Below, piece after piece: positions 38,652 through 50,230 of a stretch of 64,000 nucleotides of DNA (position 1 is its first letter; every line of letters begins with the position of its first letter). Under the pieces are notes generated by a model. It saw only the letters and a list, made by a program, of their open reading frames with translations. It was not told the origin of the DNA and made no database searches. Source of the stretch: Hofstenia miamia. Lineage: Eukaryota; Xenacoelomorpha; Acoela; Hofsteniidae. The stretch spans positions 160,172-224,171 of the forward strand of contig CABFPE010000006.1 in the NCBI GenBank assembly GCA_900660155.1, read 5' to 3'. Both the position numbers and the translations under genes were made by a program.

Positions 38652-39475
38652 CAAGCACAATTCCTGAAATGCAATCCGGAATTTTTGTAATTTGGACGAA
38701 ACTACTAATTTAAGGTGTGCTTAAATTGAAAATAGCTCCAAATCTTCATGATTCCAATGTACTACACATTAAATAGAAAAATCCACTTAATTTATTCACT
38801 AATATTGTTTTACAGCTACATTCAAATTATTTTAAATTGTTGTTACTAATTGGTTGCGGTCTTCGTGCTTGATTAATTAACATGCTTCAATAACTGGGAA
38901 TATCGAATTAAAATCAATCAATGCATTTATTTTCCATCTAATTATAAAGAGAATTCCAATGCCATAAAAACACCTTTCTGAACTGCACACAAAGAACGTT
39001 GTAAAAAGATCCGCTCACAACATTCTACTTTTAGTTTTAATAGAACAAATTTTCTAATATTCAAAAGCAGTTTAGTGATAGAACAACGTTTAATTACACA
39101 AATAACGGATAAGAAAGAAGCATTATCAAAGGCTTGTTAAACATTAACCAAAGTAATGACTGCGACCCATTTTAACGTAAAAGTTAATTTCGTTTGAAAA
39201 GAGGTAATAAAGAATAAAACAGCACTTCAAAATTATCAAAAAATTTTATTGCAGCAAACTCGCTAATTGATCAAAATATGCGTTTATAAATTAATTACTG
39301 AAATGCTACGAAAATTTCCACAGGAAATACATATTCACAACTACAAATTCATAGATATATTTAAATTTAATTTTCATTTACATAAACATTGCATTTTGTA
39401 GCTAAAACGGTAAATACTACCTTAGAATTTCGAATTGAATTATTAGAATAGACTAAATAACTTCAGGTTTAACCA
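38652..39475. other. Upstream of the Mieap-like gene
   Basis: This should hold the promoter or a non-coding first exon on the - strand. I see no CCAAT or TATA element that stands out. A good acceptor (GCATTTCAG) lies 16 bp upstream of the proposed ATG, suggesting a further 5' exon. Confidence 0.35.
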
Positions 39476-39677
39476 CGTCGCACACTGCCGTTAAGTTAAG
39501 TTAATTGCTAAGTTAAGGTTCAGCTAATCCCGTCGCACACTGCCGTTAAGGTAACCTTAACTTAAGCCTTAACGGCAGTGTGCGACGGAATTCCTTAAGT
39601 TAAGACTAACCGCAACGCAAACTTTAACGTTTTTTCAAGAGTTAAGTTAAGTTTACCTTAACGGCAGTGTGCGACGG
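39476..39677. mobile_element. Nested MITE with four copies of one 20-bp end
   Basis: CGTCGCACACTGCCGTTAAG occurs forward at 39476-39495 and 39531-39550 and reversed (CTTAACGGCAGTGTGCGACG) at 39568-39587 and 39657-39676. The inner pair makes a hairpin of about 60 bp (39530-39588) and the outer pair encloses it. This looks like one short element inserted into another of the same family, or end duplication by foldback. Confidence 0.85.
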
Positions 39678-40099
39678 TTTCATTAAGTTAAGGTTTTTTG
39701 ATGACTGTTTTGACAATATTTAGATAGAATTTGTATATGCATTAATTAATTGGCATAAACAAACAGTGGATATTAACATGCCAATCAGCTGACTATTGTA
39801 TTGTAATTGAGTAGCGTCAATAACATATACCCGCGTTTAAAAAAGACAACGCGATTAGAGGAAACCAGTGATTTTATTGGTTAAAACAAAGAGTTTTCAT
39901 TCACACTACAAGTGCAAATATTGTTTTAAAAAGTCAAGATTTTAAAACATTAGTTCGCTTTAAATAAAATTAGTCTATTTGAATAGAATGACATTATTTC
40001 GTGTAGTAAAAATTTTGATAAATAGAAATTTTTAACAAATATATATATATATATTAAATGATATTTTGCTAAGACTTAGCATATTATGAAAGATTTATT

Positions 40100-40900
40100 C
40101 CGCAAACATGTTTCGTTACAAACGTATAGCTTCGTCAGTGCATATAGAGTATAGAGGGAAAGTTTAGAAAAGTTTAAGAATGCTAACATGGTTTAATTGT
40201 CTATTTAAAAGTTTTTTACGTTGTTGTTTTGTTAATAATGCTTCAGTGATCTTGGTATGTTTGTTCTTAGTTAATATTTCAAAATGATCTTTTGTTGCTT
40301 GGTGATGATGTAAGTAAATTTCTGATGTTAGGTGGCCTCTTAGGTGTTCTTTAATTCTAATTTCCAAATGTCTTCTTGTCTCCCCGATGTATGAGGCATT
40401 ACACTCATCACAAGAATATTTATAAGCAATAGAGGAAGACAAGAGTATTGGGATCGGATCTTTGTTTGAGAAAAAGTTTGAGGTCTTAGTTGTTGTAAAT
40501 GTTGGAATTATCTTAGTTTCATATATCTTTAATTTTTTGTTGATTCTTTTAAGTTGAATACAAAAAATATCATCAACGTATCTACAATAAAATGAAGGAC
40601 CAAATTAGATTTTAAGCTTTCAAATTTTGATTCAATGATATCGAGACAAAATGCAGCCATAGTGGATCCTAAGGGTGAACCCATTGCCATGCCATTAGTT
40701 TGTTTATAAATATTGTTGTTGAAAAGAAATAGAGTATTTGTGCAGGCTAACTTCAATAGAGATCTTAGAATCGATGTATCAAATTCTATTTCATCGTTTG
40801 GTATGATGTTAATAATGTGATCAATTGTTTCTTCAATTGGAATGTTGGTAAAAAGTGATTTTGCGTCAAGGCTATACATAATTACTTCGTTACTATCAAA
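40100..40900 (-). mobile_element. Penelope-like element remnant: RT fragment plus GIY-YIG endonuclease
   Basis: On the - strand, 40879-40600 encodes YSLDAKSLFTNIPIEETI and then YKQTNGMAMGSPLGSTMAAF, the palm blocks of Penelope reverse transcriptases. A shifted frame gives RYVDDIF, the catalytic block. The text then jumps almost at once to the linker and to SSIAYKYSCDECNASYIGET-RR with IRIKEH (to 40164), the GIY-YIG endonuclease. The RT thumb is therefore deleted and one frameshift is present. The tail (40140-40100) reads CTGACGA...GAAAC, resembling the hammerhead-type core seen in Penelope ends. It is a 5'-truncated dead copy. Confidence 0.8.
40110..40138 (-). ncRNA. Possible degenerate hammerhead ribozyme core
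   Basis: Read on the - strand: CTGACGA (40138-40132), a short stem TAC-GTTT-GTA, then GAAAC (40114-40110), followed by a self-complementary ACATGT. CUGANGA and GAAA are the conserved hammerhead boxes, and Penelope elements are known to carry such ribozymes. Stem II is only three base pairs, so activity is doubtful. Confidence 0.3.
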
Positions 40901-40930
40901 AGAACTTGATAAAATTATTAAACCATTTAT

Positions 40931-42519
40931 TCCACCAAAATATAATTTAAAAAATACTTAACAAATTAGATCTTTCATCTAAATCATTTGATAGTAACAA
41001 ACCTTAACTGTTTTCTGTTCATCCAAAGTCCATGAGGCCAAAATATAGTTTAAATTGGATCATTTTCTAATTGCTGTAATTGATTATCAAGACTTAGCTT
41101 TTCAACAAACTTTTATTTAGTGATCAAATAATAAATAAATAGGTTGCTTTCATTGATCTGAACCTACAGAAGCTATATGAGGCCAAATTATACTCCAAAA
41201 TCTGCAGATTTCAATATGTTCTAGATAAAACCATTCAGAGAAAGTCTCTTGAGTAGTTGGGTTAAATTTGCCTTTTTTATCACTAAAAAGAACCAAAATT
41301 TTCAAGAAAAACATTCAATTGACATTGAAAATAAAGTTTAGTAGACATCATCTCTAACAATATCTCATTTCCTCAATTTAGCAAAGAAAATTCCAGTTTG
41401 TCTCATGCTAAGATTTAGCCTTTCAACTAATGAATTCAAACCCTTCGAGAAGAATAATGAAAATATTGAGAATTTGGTTACAAAGTCCACTATGAAATTG
41501 GCTCACTTGTTCTTTCATAATTTTTTTGTAGGTTAGACATGCGTAATTTAATATCACGACACTAAAGTATTGAAGATAAATGCTGTAAGGTACAGGTTCA
41601 CAAGATGAGTTGATAGCAGGATATACGAAGAAACCCCTTCTTCAAAAACAAAAAATAACAGTTGCTATTGTGGTATCTCAATTCATGTTAACCATGAAGA
41701 ATAGAAAATGACAAACGTTGGCGATCATCAAACTAGCCAGCATTTTAACATAGTATGGCGGCTAGAATATATTACTTGGGAGTCAAGATCCAATAACCAA
41801 AAATATTTAATATGCTTCAAAATATTTCGTTTGCCTCAACGCCATATTTGTAATGGGTTAATTTTCAGAGTATAGTATCAACAAAAGTAAAAGAGTAAAT
41901 TCACACAAGTCTTGCATTTATAAGCAGCTGTTATTTGCAGAGAAGACATGTTATTATATGCACAGAGAATAGTCATTATGAAATATAAAATATGCATGAA
42001 GGTATGTCAATAAAGTTTTTTTCCATCTTGATACCCAATTTGACTTGTCACGACTGTGAAACTGAGTATAATTAATTACACTGTTTGACATAAAAATTTG
42101 GTGGCTGAATTTTTGGATTGATTCTAGTCAATCTCTGGTCGAAAATCACGAATATCAATATTAAAATGTTGAAAAACCTTAGTTTTTGAGATACGTGATT
42201 TTTAAATTATCGCATTTATATTACCATTTTTTCCTACAACTAATCTCATTAATATGTTTTATAATATCATTGAAAGGTAAAATCCATAGAAATAATTTTG
42301 TCTTACGGTATGATTTACTGTAGTCGCATTATATATGTAAGTTATCAACTAAATGAATTGAATTTCCAGGATACCATGGGATCATAATAAGACAAGAGTA
42401 ACTTTCCAAGAATCAGAATAATTGAAATGAGATACTATTAACATGTCACTTCCAAGAATTCGACCGCGTTGCTGACTCATCAGAGAGACAGAATAATACG
42501 AGGGAGCACGCGTTAATTT
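40931..42519. other. AT-rich intergenic, nothing recognised
   Basis: No gene or repeat boundary could be supported. Confidence 0.4.
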
Positions 42520-42525
42520 GATTGG
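42520..42525 (+). promoter_or_regulatory. Inverted CCAAT box before family B
   Basis: GATTGG lies 100 bp before the ATG at 42625, a spacing like that in the tubulin promoter. A TGACTCATCAG word (AP-1-like) lies at about 42474. The function is inferred. Confidence 0.25.
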
Positions 42526-42624
42526 TCACACCATTTTATCAACCCAGAATAGCTATTAATATCAACACAGCTAAATCTAATAAAGTTAACTGCAAGCTAT
42601 CTGAGACAGTTTCCGACTTGTGAT

Positions 42625-44254
42625 ATGGCAAAACGAGGCTGTAAGACTTCTGCGAATTAATTTTGTTATGTTTGTGGTTATTATTTCCCAACAAGCAACG
42701 ATCAACGACGATTACAAAAGAGACTAAATATGCCAGAGCCTACGAAATCTACTTCGGAATAAGCATGCTTCAAGACATTGGAAAGAACTGGGCACCACAA
42801 GACATCTGTTCTACTTGTCGTGGTTTATTGGAAGCATGGCTACGAGGTGATCGATCGTCATTGCCATTCGCAATTCCTCGCATTTGGCGTGAGCCGAAAA
42901 ACCATGATAGTGACTGTTATTTTTGTATGATCGACCATTTCAAATTCAAAGGTTATCTTATCCAGACATCGACTCATCTCGTGCTCCCGTTCCTCATGAC
43001 ATCGCTCTTTCAATACCTTGCCGTCCTGAATTACAGGAAGTTGCCTCCGACGTCCTTAAATCTGATGATTCCAACAGTGATTGCCAATATAGCCCACCAG
43101 ACAGTGACTTCTCTTTCACAGAATCACAACCACATTTTCCAACTCAAAAAGACTTTAATGAATTAATTGCAAAGCTGAATATTAGTATGAGGCAATCAGA
43201 AGTTCTCGTTGGCACCTTAAAGAGATGGAATATAGTCAGCAATGATGTTAGAATAAGATCTCAACGACAAAGATATCTTGAGTTTGTTGATTTCTTTGAA
43301 GAAACAGATGATTTCGTGTATTGCAAAGATATTCCAGGATTACTTTTATCATGTGATTACATGTCAAGTGATTGGCGACTGTTCATCGACAGTAGTAAAG
43401 AGAGTTTGAAAGCAGCGCTTCTTTGCAATTTGGGGACCCGTCATTCTCTGCCCATTGGATTTTCACTTCATAAAGAGAACTACGAGTCGATCCGAAAATT
43501 GTTATCTCTTTTGAGGTATGATTCCTATCAATGGCCTATTGTTGGTGACTTCAAAATCCTCAACTTCTGCACAGGACTACAATCTGGGTATACCAAATAC
43601 CCCTGCCATCTGTGTCTTTTTAATAGTAGAACTTCAGATGAACATTTCTCAAGATCGTCGTGGCCAGAGACATCAGAGTCTCCTGTATTGGGTCAATATG
43701 ACGTTGTTAATCCTCCTCGAATTCCGAGAGACAAGGTTATAGCACCCCCACTCCATTTAAAGCTAGGAATAGTCAAACAGTTCATCAAAGTACTATGCAG
43801 AGCAAACTCGTCTGCATATGAAGTATTAAAAGGAATGTTCCCTAAACTTACCTCTGCGAAGTTAACAGAGAGAATCTTTACTGGTCCTGATATTAAAAAA
43901 ATATTTGGATCGACAGACTTGATTATTTCAATGAGTCTACAAGAAATGGAAACTTTCTTGGCTATCAAAAATGTTTCTGAAAACTTTCTAGGAAAGCACA
44001 GATCTGAAAACTATCAGGAACTTATTCTGAGGATGTTGGAAAGCATGTCTTTAGTTGGTTGTAGAATTTCTACTAAACATCATTTTCTGAAGTGTCACTT
44101 ACAAGTCTTTCAAAACAATTGTGGCCTTTTCAGTGATGAACAAGTTGAGAAGTTGCATCAACTGCTGAAATTACATGAAGAAAGATTCAAAGGTAAAAAC
44201 TATGTTCATATGATGTCCGATTATATTTGGAAAGTAGTTAATACCATTGATTAA
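42625..44254 (+). pseudogene. Cysteine-rich multi-copy family B, transposase-like (about three breaks)
   Basis: The longest frame, 42923-44254, is 443 codons. Ahead of it other frames carry an N-terminal Cys-rich part (FCYVCG, WAPQDICSTC, REPKNHDSDCYFC). The long frame has RLSYPDIDSSRAPVPHD, LLSCDYMSSDWRLFIDSS, IVGDFKILNFCTGLQSGYT then YPCHLCLF, APPLHLKLGIVKQFIKVL, NFLGKHRSENYQELI, and a C-terminal STKHHFLKCHLQVF with FSDEQVEKLHQL. I recall close relatives as many-copy unnamed genes in arthropods and cnidarians. Its central and C-terminal motifs parallel family A at 29115-31239. An AATAAA follows at 44354. The N part is broken in about three places; the long frame itself looks whole. The function is unknown; a transposase-like origin is inferred. 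Confidence 0.65.
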
Positions 44255-45519
44255 CTGACAAGAAAATACAAGCAGGTTTTGCCCTGATTTGTTTTGTTTG
44301 TTTTTATTATAAAAAGACATTATATTTATGATTTAAAAGCTTGTATTTAATTAAATAAAACAATAAGTCAAGAGATTTGGGAATTAATAGGAAGACTGGG
44401 GCCCTAATAATAGCCTATCTTTATAATAAAGATTTTCAAGATTTAAATAGATCATTATTCTATTCGAACTAGCATTAACGAACCCAACAAGTATGGTCAT
44501 ATAGGCTTATCCGAAATATGGCATATATCCGAAACATGCGTTGATAAGCTAGTAGAACTTTACGTAGCATACATAACTTAAATTTACGATAACTCAAAAA
44601 CCAAGGTTTTTTGTTAAATCTAACCCCAAATTCGTTTTCTACGCCATCAAATTGACCTAATTGAGTTATAAAATGTAGCCACCTAGGAAAAAAAATTTTT
44701 TGTCACAGTGTTATTGTTGGAAAAGAATAGCAGAGAAGGTATAAGTTCAGTGGTACAATGAATACAAAGTCCTAATGATTAACTGAACAACCTAATGATA
44801 TGCAAAACACAAATTACTCAAAAAGTATGGTTTTGCATGTGAAATGACATTCAAATTCGCGATTCCTTAGCAAGCGATTTCCTATATCGTTGTGTTCGGA
44901 AAAACCGCTTTATTATAAGAATAGTAAAATGGGACTATCCCAACAAAATCTGGTGTATAAAATAATAACAATAAAATTTGTAGGGGAATCATTAATAGGA
45001 GGAACAGGTACTGAATGGGAAGACATCTCTTAGATTGTGTACAAAATTGAGATTTATATATTAGAGATAAAAATTCGGAGAATAAACTACTTTGCGAATG
45101 AAATGAAACAAGACTTTAGAAGATATCAGAATTGTATGCAGAATGAGATAAAAGTCAGTCCCATAACAGGAAAATTAATTTGTTTAGAAAGATAAGAAAC
45201 TAAGTTAAAGGGAGATGGGCAAAAGTCAAACCCTAAGATTTATCAAGGATTGGTTAAATGTGAAATTCCAGCGGAGGCCACGATTAACTTCGAAGAAGGG
45301 TTAAGTGAATTTGGTATCCAGGACATCATGAGAAATAAAATGGAGAAAGACTTCTTAGTTATTAATAAAACATGTGCTGACCAAAGTGAGGTGGAAATTA
45401 TTACATTAATGAACATTTGAACTAAAAGCATTTTGAGTGCCGCTAATATAAGAAATAATTTAATGGGTTTCAGAGGAACAGAATATAAGATGTTCTATTA
45501 TACGGTTTATTAGGTTTTC
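44255..45519. other. Intergenic with an unassigned frame
   Basis: At 45241-45417 the + strand reads VKCEIPAEATINFEEGLSEF and DIMRNKMEKDFLVINKTC, protein-like but unrecognised; it may be the start of the retroelement that follows. The rest shows nothing. Confidence 0.35.
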
Positions 45520-46826
45520 AGTATTATGGGAGCCAATCGAAATGGCAACGTGGGACACCCAACTGGACGATCTCGGATAACACCAATTAAGGACTACTAT
45601 CTCATGGTGGAAGAACTCACTCTTGGTGACGAAATCTTTTAGCTGATAAACCCCATGCAGCTAGACAATCTCTGTAATCTATTCAAGGAAGTATTCTTTC
45701 AGTTCAAACAGATGAAAGAAGACATTGGTAAGAAAGTTGATTTAAGGTTGCTGAAGATATCAAGTCAATATCCATGGAATCAAAGAAAACTGAACGCTGC
45801 AAATTAAACAAAAATTGCAGCTGACTATTCGCTCCGCACTCCGTACCAGTGGTGTTCCGAAACCGTTAAGAATCAAATGATGTAGGACCATAATAAAGTG
45901 GAATATCTACTGTCGCACGTGAAGGTGGAATGTAGGATTATTGATATCCGATATCTAGGTGCACAGACAACCAGACTAGACAGTACATGGAACAAACGAA
46001 AGAATCTTTTCTAAGCCTTCGGTGGGTCTGACTTAAATTCTGAAAAACTCTCCAGGGAGAAACAATTGCTGAAAAAACGATGTTGAACTCACGTAACGTT
46101 GAGCGAAGTTACAACCTGGAAGAATTCAATGTCGAAAATAGGCAATGGGGATGAAAAGTGATTATCTAGGCAACTGTATATTATGTTATTCAAAGCAAGA
46201 TCACTTAAGAAACGTAATATCTACATTTGCTTTATTACTGAATCTAGACTTAATTCAGACATCATCGACGAAGTTGTCAATGGCGAGAATTATACCATCA
46301 TCTGTCATGATCGTTCTTCAATGAATTCAGATAAGCGGACTTGGTTGTAAACTCAGGCGAATATTTCCTGCAATTTCATTTTAGAATTGTGCTGATTTTA
46401 ACGATTATAATATTAATAATCTGCTTGATGTTTCATCATCAACTTAATTGTATTTTATCCACAGCTTCTGCCGACTACATTCCAGGCAACGCAAAAACCA
46501 CCACTGTTGCCTTTGATAATAGAGCAATCATTGTTAAAGCTAAGGATCAAATACGAATTAAGCGCAAGGTCGAATTCCTACGCGATTTTAGGCCACAAAT
46601 CATCTTTTTACTCCATATTGTTATTGACAGAACGTGTTTCACAGATATTTTTAACATTGAAGATACTAATCAAGCTTTATTCTTTAGGCTCTATGAATGT
46701 TACAACTCTTATTGTCCAATCAAACGAGTAAAGATGTCAGAAAAAGACCCACTGCACGTTAATCGAAACAATGGTGAAAACAGGTGGCAAATAAGAAGCT
46801 TCAAGCAACTGATCATCGGACATTAA
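45520..46826 (+). mobile_element. LINE fragment: ORF1-like piece, endonuclease and linker
   Basis: 46201-46350 encodes KKRNIYICFITESRLNSD then ENYTIICHDRSS, the 'I.(E)(T/S).L' and 'Y....DR' features of the LINE APE-type endonuclease. The next frame (46341-46826) contains LFFRLYECYNSYCPIKRVK then MSEKDPLHVN, the region between endonuclease and reverse transcriptase in LINE ORF2. Upstream, 45890-46080 gives VEYLLSHVKVECRIIDIRYL, resembling an ORF1-type RNA-binding piece. The fragment has several stops and no reverse transcriptase after it, so it is 3'-truncated or deleted. Confidence 0.55.
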
Positions 46827-47653
46827 AAAATTTTATGGAAGTCCACTTAAAATATTATTAAACCTTTGAAGTTTTTTCAATTTCTGGTTCGCTTAAATCT
46901 GGGGTACACGATTTTAATGCAAATCAATATGGCTAAAAAAGTAAGAATTTCCAATTGCTGCTTTGAAATAGTTTTGTATGGAAAAAAGCGCATGACTGGT
47001 GCTTCAACAACCACCTTATGTCAATTTCTCGAGCAAGCTCTTTGGCATTGTATGTGTATTGCACTAATTCTAATAAATTAGAACGTTATATAAGTACATT
47101 AGATAACTATTGTTCATCAGGGATGGTGACCAACTAAATATAAAGGATATAACAGACCTGACACGATGGGTCTGCCTAAGCTTACAGAGAACCATGGAAA
47201 GTTTTGCGTATAAATACTACAAATATGTAAACATGAGAATAATGTAATTCTAGCATAAAAAATGAATTCACATGGGCGCAGCCACCAATTTTTAAATGGG
47301 TGCAATGGGGAATCGATGTGGTTACGTCACTAGATATGAGACAGTTTCGCAAAATTAATGTTCTTTAAATAAATTTTATTAATGCTATTTGCTCTAAGTT
47401 ATATAATAAATAATTTTTATAGTAAACTAAGAAATGTAGTAGCTACAACACTAAGACTAGTTGTCATTGTCATAATACTTTCGCAAATGTTTGCAGTGTT
47501 TCCCATGAAAATCTTACTATATTTTTTCAAAACGATGAAGATTATTTTCGATTAAAACACTCCAACAATTAATTAGGGATTTTTAATAAATTTCCGGAAA
47601 CAAATTGAACATTTTAGTAAGTGATGTAAGTGAAATATAATAGGAAACTTGAA
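46827..47653. other. Intergenic, LINE debris possible
   Basis: Short broken frames continue for about 250 bp past the LINE fragment; thereafter nothing is recognised. Confidence 0.35.
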
Positions 47654-47864
47654 GAAGGTATACAATAGGGTGCACGCGGAACACGCGGACAAAATAAACT
47701 CTACTATAGGGTAAAAAATGATGAGAAATGCAATAACATAGGTAAATAGTTCAAAAAATAATAGATATAGACCGATAACTTTACATAATTAACCATACGC
47801 GATAGCACGCGGTATATATTTAAGGATATTAGCACTATATTAAATTGAAATTTAATATAACTAT

Positions 47865-48131
47865 CAGGGTTTTCGAGTACTCGGGCTGTTAAGAACTCGA
47901 ACTAGAAAAAGCGCAAAACTCGATCGAAAATACGGTAAAAATTAGATTATTTTAAATTACAATTTAAAATCGCAAATAACTATTTTTTAGCTTATTATAA
48001 ATGTACAATAATGTTTTAAAACAAACTCGGAATTAGAAGAAAACTCGATCGAACTCTAAGAAAATACTCGAACTCGCAAAGTAAAAACTCGAACTCAGCC
48101 CGAGTAACTCGAACTCGATTTGAAAACCCTG
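47865..48131. mobile_element. hAT-like MITE with ACTCGA subterminal repeats, copy 1
   Basis: The ends are CAGGGTTTTCGAG and TTTGAAAACCCTG. The interior carries many ACTCGA/TCGAGT words near both ends, as expected for transposase-binding repeats. The flanking 8-mers do not match. Confidence 0.65.
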
Positions 48132-48664
48132 AATTGTGTTATTATACAAATATTTCTTCAAAAATTGTGATCAATTGAATTCATATGTATTTTGCTTGTA
48201 AAAGAGCAAAAAGGACACTTGTTAGGCGAACTTGTAGAATAGCGACACGCGAAGCACGCGTAACACGCGGACTAAATAAACACTAATTTAGGGTAAAAAA
48301 CGATAGGAAATACAATAAAATACTCAAAACGTTTAAAATATAATCGATATAGTCCGATACCTTGTCATAATTCAGCATATGAGTAGCACGCGGTAACACG
48401 CGATAGCACGCGGTATATATTTAAGCAATATAGCATATAAAACCACGAAGTTATATAAAAATAATTATCTTTAACTAAAAAATAACAAAATATAATCGTA
48501 TAATTAAGCAAATCTATAAACTTTTGATTTAAATGAAGTCTTTATCTTAAGTGAAATATCTTCATTAATTGGAATAACAATTGTCCTTTTTGCTCTTTTA
48601 CAAGCAAAATACATATGAATTCAATTGATCACAATTTTTGAAGAAAAATTTGTATAATACAGTT

Positions 48665-48965
48665 CAAGGTTTTCAAATCAAGTTCGACTTTTTACGTTAT
48701 GAGTTCGAGTATTTTCTTAAAGAAAATTCTGAGTTCGATCGAGTTTTCTTCTATTTCCGAGTTTGTTTAGTAAAAACATTTATTGTACAGTCATTCTAAG
48801 CTAAAAAATAGTTGTTTGCGATTGGTAAAGAAATTGAAATTAATTTTTACGGTTTTTTTCGATCGTGTTCGAGTTTTGATGATTTCTCTTTCGAGTTCTT
48901 ATGATCAAGTTTTGAGAGCTTTTTCGAGTTTGAGTTCTTAACATTCCGAGTGCTCGAAAACCCTG
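48665..48965. mobile_element. Same MITE, copy 2, opposite orientation
   Basis: The ends are CAAGGTTTTCAAATC and GCTCGAAAACCCTG. Its flanks are the reverse complement of the flanks of copy 1, so both copies were carried by one larger inverted duplication rather than inserted independently. Confidence 0.65.
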
Positions 48966-49806
48966 ATAGTTATATTAAATAAGACGTAAATTTCAATTTA
49001 ATTAATTAATATAGTAATATGGATTTTCAAAATTGTAATATTAACTACAATTTTCATTTTATTATATTACAAACTAAGGTTTATTAAGGTTTGGTTTACT
49101 ATTTAATCGATAAAATAATCAAATTTTTCTTTAGTGTTATTGCTAGATTCTGAATAAGATTAAAGCTCGTAACGAATGCCTGTCGAAGCCATCACCCCAT
49201 ACATAGCCAAATTTAATTTTTTGACAATTCATATTATTTTAATATATAATCGCTTATAGTGTATGAGAATTTTCATTGTAATAGTGTTTATCGGTGAGAT
49301 TTGTTTTCGCTGATATTTGCTGAAGAAGCCCTTCCCATTAATGAAGAAATTTACTAAAAACTTAATTTAAACCAAAAGTTTATAGATTTGCTTAATTATA
49401 CGATTATATTTTGTTATTTTTTAGTTAAAGATAATTATTTTTATATAACTTCGTGGTTTTATATGCTATATTGCTTAAATATATACCGCGTGCTATCGCG
49501 TGTGACCGCGTGCTACTCATATGCTGAATTATGACAAGGTATCGGACTATATCGATTATATTTTAAACGTTTTGAGTATTTTATTGTATTTCCTATCGTT
49601 TTTGACCCTAAATTATTGTTTATTTAGTCCGCGTGTTACGCGTGCTCCGCGTGTCGCTATTCTACAAGTTCGCCCACTTGTTATTCCAATTAATGAAGAT
49701 ATTTCACTTAAGATAAAGACTTGATTTAAATCAAAAGTTTATAGATTTGCTTAAATATACTGTTACATATTGAAATTTTTTAGTTAAAGATAATTATTTT
49801 TACATG

Positions 49807-49893
49807 NNNNNNNNNNNNNNNNNNNNNNNNNNNNNNNNNNNNNNNNNNNNNNNNNNNNNNNNNNNNNNNNNNNNNNNNNNNNNNNNNNNNNNN
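49807..49893. other. Assembly gap (87 N) with duplicated flanks
   Basis: The same TTTTTAGTTAAAGATAATTA and following bases up to TTTTTACATG sit directly before and directly after the N run, a sign of an unclosed overlap. Confidence 0.9.
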
Positions 49894-50230
49894 TTTTTAG
49901 TTAAAGATAATTATTTTTACATGACTTCGTGGTTTTATATGCTATATTGCTTAAATATATAACGCGTGCTGCAAATATGCTGAATTATGACAAGTTATCG
50001 GTCCATATCGATTATATTTTAAATTTCTTGAGTATTTTATTGTATTTTCTATCGTTTTTCACCCTAAATTAGTGTTTACTTTGTCCGCGTATCGATATTC
50101 TACAAGTTTGCCGAATTTCGATAATTATGCAAAGTTATCGGTCTATATCCTATATTTTTTAAACTTTTTACCTATTTTATTGCATTTCTCATTGTTTTAT
50201 TTTTTCCGCGTGCACCCTAATCTATACCTT

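Larger units (their letters stand above)
47654..50230. mobile_element. Composite of nested inverted repeats with ACGCG iterons
   Basis: The outer ends are inverted repeats: GAAGGTATAC..TAGGGTGCACGCGGA (from 47654) and TCCGCGTGCACCCTA..TATACCTTC (to 50230). Inside are at least four more copies of one unit rich in CACGCG words, in both orientations: about 47666-47835 and 48228-48440 forward, 49480-49672 and 49958-50115 reversed. Two oppositely oriented copies of a MITE with CAGGGTTTTC-type ends (47865-48131, 48665-48965) lie within. The whole folds back on itself. No transposase was found, but an assembly gap interrupts it. Confidence 0.7.

Noticed and set aside
45243-45431. - strand 62-codon frame
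   Set aside because: The + strand reading of the same stretch looks more protein-like; the - strand frame is its shadow.
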